A DNA stretch of 64,000 nucleotides, from NCBI GenBank assembly GCA_028383925.1, contig JAOEWO010000010.1:1-64000 (forward strand), read 5' to 3'. The position numbers were made by a program, and so were the translations under genes. This DNA is from Winogradskyella sp. (GTDB lineage: Bacteria; Bacteroidota; Bacteroidia; Flavobacteriales; Flavobacteriaceae). Shown piece after piece: positions 60,965 through 64,000 of the stretch (within the stretch, counting starts at the first letter, position 1; the number at the start of each line of letters is the position of its first letter). The notes under the pieces were generated by a model. That model saw only the letters and a program-made list of their open reading frames with translations. It did not search any database and had not been told where the DNA came from.

Positions 60965-61387
60965 ATGACTATTGAAGACGTACAAAACGAGATTATAGAA
61001 GAATTTGCTATGTTTGAAGATTGGGAAGAGCGCTACCAATACATGATTGACCTCGGAAAAGATTTACCTTTAATAGATTCAGAATTTAAAACCGAAGACA
61101 ACATTATAAAAGGTTGCCAGAGTAAAGTTTGGGTACACGCTAGTATGCAAAATGAAAAAATAAACTTTACAGCAGATAGTGATGCTATTATAACTAAAGG
61201 TATTATTGCCATATTAATTCGGGCTTTCTCTAACCAACATCCTACTGCAATACTAGAAGCAAATACAGATTTTATTGATAAAATAGGTCTAAAAGAACAT
61301 TTATCACCAACTAGAGCAAATGGCTTAGTAAGTATGATAAAACAATTAAAACTGTATGCAATTGCATACCAAACACAAGTAAATTAA
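60965..61387 (+). CDS. sufE: Sulfur acceptor SufE
   Basis: The start is ATG 60965; a TTG six bases earlier is also in frame but less likely. The 140-residue protein has the SufE fold and the acceptor cysteine Cys51 in IKGCQSKVWV. It takes persulfide from SufS and delivers it to SufB. sufT begins one base after its stop. Confidence 0.94.
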   Translation: MTIEDVQNEIIEEFAMFEDWEERYQYMIDLGKDLPLIDSEFKTEDNIIKGCQSKVWVHASMQNEKINFTADSDAIITKGIIAILIRAFSNQHPTAILEANTDFIDKIGLKEHLSPTRANGLVSMIKQLKLYAIAYQTQVN

Positions 61388-61388
61388 G

Positions 61389-61715
61389 ATGAGCGAAACA
61401 ACGATAGACACCAACGTATTAGGAGATAAAATAGTAAGAGTTTTAAAAACGATTTTCGACCCAGAGATTCCAGTAGATATCTACGAACTAGGACTTATTT
61501 ATGATGTTTTTGTTAATGAAGACTACGAGGTTAAAATCCTTATGACGTTAACAACACCAAACTGCCCTGTTGCCGAAACGTTACCACTAGAAGTAGAAGA
61601 AAAAGTAAAATCTATTAACGAGGTTAAAACTGCCGAAGTAGAAATCACTTTTGATCCGCCTTGGACACAAGACTTAATGAGCGAAGAAGCAAAATTAGAA
61701 TTAGGAATGCTATAA
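61389..61715 (+). CDS. sufT: SUF-associated DUF59/MIP18 protein SufT
   Basis: The 108-residue protein is a stand-alone DUF59 domain: DPEIPVDIYELGLIYDV, then LTTPNCPVAETLP (conserved Cys) and VEITFDPPWTQDLMS. SufT-type proteins help mature Fe-S proteins under high demand. It ends 11 bases before the HMG-CoA synthase start. Confidence 0.9.
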   Translation: MSETTIDTNVLGDKIVRVLKTIFDPEIPVDIYELGLIYDVFVNEDYEVKILMTLTTPNCPVAETLPLEVEEKVKSINEVKTAEVEITFDPPWTQDLMSEEAKLELGML

Positions 61716-61726
61716 AAATTAATTTT

Positions 61727-63166
61727 ATGAATAATACAGGAATAGACGCCATAGCTTTTTACGTACCAGAATTATTTGTATCTATGGATAATTTAGCACT
61801 AGCTAGAGGTATACCTGCAGAAAAATTAAAACGTGGTTTAGGTCTTCAAAAAATGGCCATTCCAAATGTAGGTGAAGACGCTTCTACTTTTGCAGCCAAT
61901 GCTTTACTCAACCTTATTAACCAAAATAACCTTAATCCAAACGATATAGGTAGGGTATACTTAGGTACTGAAAGTGCTGTGGATGGATCTAAACCAACAG
62001 CCACTTATGCTGTTGAAATTGTAGAAAACGAACTTGCTAAAACGTATGGTAAGCGCAGTTTTAAACACTGTGATATCTTAGACATGACATTTGCTTGCGT
62101 TGGCGCTATAGACGCTTTACACAATAGTTTAGATTGGGTAAAACAAGATAAAAATAGAAAAGCAGTTGTTATAGCATCAGATTTATCTAAATATAGTCTT
62201 AATTCAACAGGTGAATATACACAAGGTGCGGGTGCAGTAGCAGTATTAGTTAGTCATAATCCAAATATTTTAGCTATTAACGACGTTTGGGGCGTGGCTT
62301 CTAAAAGTGAAGGAGATTTTTTTAAACCAAGACGTACTTATAAAAAAACCGAATTATTAAAAACGGTGTTTACGGAATTAAATCTTAAAATTTCAGATAA
62401 AAATATCGCTGATTTTATAGCGTCTACCAATTCAAAATTTTGGTCAGATACTAACGAAATTGTAGAGGTTTTTAAAGAAGAACCTGTTTTTGACGGTCAG
62501 TTTTCAAATGCTTGTTATAGTGATCGAATTACAGAAGCTTTAGAGCATTACAACAAACAAAAAACAACAGATTTTAGTACCCATTGGAATCAAATTATAT
62601 TTCATTTACCTTACGCTTATCATGGACGTCGTATCATTTTAGACAATTGGCTTACCTGGATAAAAGGAACAAATTTACACAGTCAATTAGAAAATGAAAT
62701 TGGTAAACAAGACGTTTCCAACCCAAAAGAATGGTCTAAAAAAGCCTATAAATCTTCATTCTATACCGATTTTGTGGCTTCTAAAATAGCTGGAGGAGAA
62801 TTAGCCTCTTCGGAAATTGGAAATATGTACACCGCTTCAATATTTATGTCCCTTTTAAGTTTACTATCTAATAGTTATAATAAAAATGAAACAATTACAG
62901 ATAATACTATTGGTTTTATTGCTTATGGTAGTGGGTCTAAATCAAAAGTTTTTGAAGGTGTCATTCAGAAGAATTGGGCTAGTAAAATAGCACCAATACA
63001 ACTATTTCAAAACTTAGAAAACAGAACTTCAATTGAAGTAAATACTTATGAAAATTTACACCAAACAAAGTTAGATGCCCCAATACTTAATGGTAGTAAA
63101 ATATCAATGGATTACGTAGAAAGTGATGAAACTAATTATGGTCTTAGACGTTACAGTATGAAATAA
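61727..63166 (+). CDS. mvaS: Hydroxymethylglutaryl-CoA synthase
   Basis: ATG 61727 is preferred; the longer frame would overlap sufT. The 479-residue thiolase-fold protein has the HMG-CoA synthase triad Glu82 (GTESAVD), Cys124 (MTFACVGAI) and His293 (IIFHLPYAYHG). It condenses acetyl-CoA and acetoacetyl-CoA in the mevalonate route to isoprenoids, which Flavobacteriia use. No other mevalonate gene is near; instead it lies in the suf transcript with DUF2480. A related polyketide beta-branching synthase is a less likely alternative, as no such cluster is present. Confidence 0.85.
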   Translation: MNNTGIDAIAFYVPELFVSMDNLALARGIPAEKLKRGLGLQKMAIPNVGEDASTFAANALLNLINQNNLNPNDIGRVYLGTESAVDGSKPTATYAVEIVENELAKTYGKRSFKHCDILDMTFACVGAIDALHNSLDWVKQDKNRKAVVIASDLSKYSLNSTGEYTQGAGAVAVLVSHNPNILAINDVWGVASKSEGDFFKPRRTYKKTELLKTVFTELNLKISDKNIADFIASTNSKFWSDTNEIVEVFKEEPVFDGQFSNACYSDRITEALEHYNKQKTTDFSTHWNQIIFHLPYAYHGRRIILDNWLTWIKGTNLHSQLENEIGKQDVSNPKEWSKKAYKSSFYTDFVASKIAGGELASSEIGNMYTASIFMSLLSLLSNSYNKNETITDNTIGFIAYGSGSKSKVFEGVIQKNWASKIAPIQLFQNLENRTSIEVNTYENLHQTKLDAPILNGSKISMDYVESDETNYGLRRYSMK

Positions 63167-63169
63167 ATT

Positions 63170-63676
63170 ATGGCAGAAGAAATAATTAATAGAGTTACAA
63201 ATAGTAAACTAAAGGTTATAGACCTAGAGGATTACTACCCAAAAGGAAATCGTGTTCTTTTTGATATTAAAGATTGGTTACTAGAAGGCCTTGTACTGCG
63301 AGAAAAAGAATTTAGAGCTTATGTTGCAGCGCATAATTGGGAGCAATACCAAGATTGCTATGTTGCGCTATACTGCTCTACCGACGCTATTGTACCAGAC
63401 TGGGCTTATATGCTTATTGCTATTGAATTAGAAACATTTTCTAAACTAACCGTTATGGGGCATTTAGACCAGTTAGAATCTATTCTTTACACATCTATTC
63501 TTTCAGAATTAGACCTGTCTATATATAAAGACACGCCTGTAATTATTAAAGGATGCTCGCATAAACCTGTACCAGCAAACGCTTTAATTTTACTATCTCA
63601 ACGTTTAAAGCCAATTGCTAAATCTATAATGTTTGGTGAAGCGTGCTCATCGGTCCCTCTTTACAAGAAAAAATAA
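63170..63676 (+). CDS. DUF2480 family protein
   Basis: The 168-residue soluble protein matches DUF2480: N-terminal MAEEIINRVTNSKLKVIDLE, DLEDYYPKGNRVLFDIKDWL, the central YVALYCSTDAIVPDWAYM, and C-terminal IIKGCSHKPVPANALILL. Several cysteines (about 5) are present. It starts three bases after mvaS. It is often found beside suf genes in Flavobacteriia, but its biochemical role is not known. Confidence 0.85.
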   Translation: MAEEIINRVTNSKLKVIDLEDYYPKGNRVLFDIKDWLLEGLVLREKEFRAYVAAHNWEQYQDCYVALYCSTDAIVPDWAYMLIAIELETFSKLTVMGHLDQLESILYTSILSELDLSIYKDTPVIIKGCSHKPVPANALILLSQRLKPIAKSIMFGEACSSVPLYKKK

Positions 63677-63806
63677 TTGTGACTTTTACCTGGTTTAAGT
63701 ATCTTACTACTAGCTATTACCAATTAAAAAGTAATTAGTTTTAGATAAATAAAAACTTATATTTACCAATTATTAACGCTATTATTTTATTAAACCTTAA
63801 TCCATT

Positions 63807-64000
63807 ATGAACAGAAAATTACTATTATCACTAGTCTTATTATTTGCTATAACTTTTAGTTTTTCGCAAACAAAAGAAGAATTAGAAGCTCAAAAAGCAG
63901 AAAAACAAGCAGAAGCAGATAAGTTTCAAGGAGAAGCTAACGCTTTACAAGCACAAATAAATGCTTTACCAGGATGGCGCGTTGGTGCTTTTGGTACAAT
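63807..64000 (+). CDS. DUF3078-family exported protein, N-terminal part (cut by window edge)
   Basis: From ATG 63807 the frame runs to the right edge (64 codons). A signal peptide (LLLSLVLLFAITFSFSQ) is followed by a Lys/Glu/Ala-rich coiled-coil-like stretch and ALPGWRVGAFGT. This layout is typical of DUF3078 proteins, which are outer-membrane-associated and of unknown function. The C-terminus is outside the window. Confidence 0.7.
   Translation, partial: MNRKLLLSLVLLFAITFSFSQTKEELEAQKAEKQAEADKFQGEANALQAQINALPGWRVGAFGT

Overview
The window is AT-rich, gene-dense bacterial DNA that looks like a chromosome segment from a Flavobacteriaceae-type member of the Bacteroidota. The evidence is a type IX secretion (type B) sorting domain, a SusC-like TonB receptor beside a DUF5689 lipoprotein, Bacteroidota -7 promoter boxes (TAnnTTTG), almost no Shine-Dalgarno sequences, a mevalonate-pathway HMG-CoA synthase, and many short SP-II lipoproteins. 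No rRNA, tRNA, CRISPR array, integrase or transposase gene was seen. Genus cannot be fixed from sequence alone.

Layout. 1-1023: a truncated outer-membrane protein and a lipoprotein gene broken by an in-frame TGA. 1181-4970: an ALDH7-type aldehyde dehydrogenase, a frameshifted DUF559 endonuclease relic between related palindromic repeats, an isoaspartyl peptidase/asparaginase, and repeat-filled spacer. 4971-17196: a giant alpha-2-macroglobulin with intact thioester motif and a penicillin-binding protein 1C, separated by an SH3 protein, an ABM-like protein and a T9SS cargo protein with twelve CW repeats. 17251-23841: a small membrane protein, then a divergent nuclease / TonB receptor / DUF5689 lipoprotein locus. 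23898-29959: a cysteine-rich HMA lipoprotein, an EamA transporter, an inactive/active M16 protease pair, and rplU-rpmA. 30076-42208: a membrane-anchored MutS-like ATPase, an M28 peptidase, the sdhCAB operon, a beta-barrel protein, a ten-Asp-box propeller protein and aminopeptidase P. 42265-48366: an orphan DNA adenine methylase, brnQ, a serine hydrolase, an alpha/beta hydrolase, two small zinc-ribbon-like paralogues and thiL.

48474-52908 is a tight four-gene lipoprotein operon: an LVIVD-type propeller, a seven-repeat propeller, an MbnP-like protein and a di-heme MbnH/MauG-like peroxidase. By homology the last two form a tryptophan-oxidising, copper-binding pair. A third small zinc-ribbon paralogue follows. 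53409-63676 is an extended SUF iron-sulfur locus (sufA, B, lipoprotein, C, D; then sufS, lipoprotein, E, T, HMG-CoA synthase, DUF2480). It is interrupted between sufD and sufS by an opposite-strand PadR / HAAS-like membrane protein / 54-residue membrane protein module. The window ends inside a DUF3078 gene.

The best candidates for something under-described are the MbnP/MbnH operon with its two propeller partners, the small C-x3-FGH-x-Y ... CxxC family near it, and the DUF559 relic bracketed by palindromic repeats. All functional calls are from reading sequence and recalling families; no database search was run.
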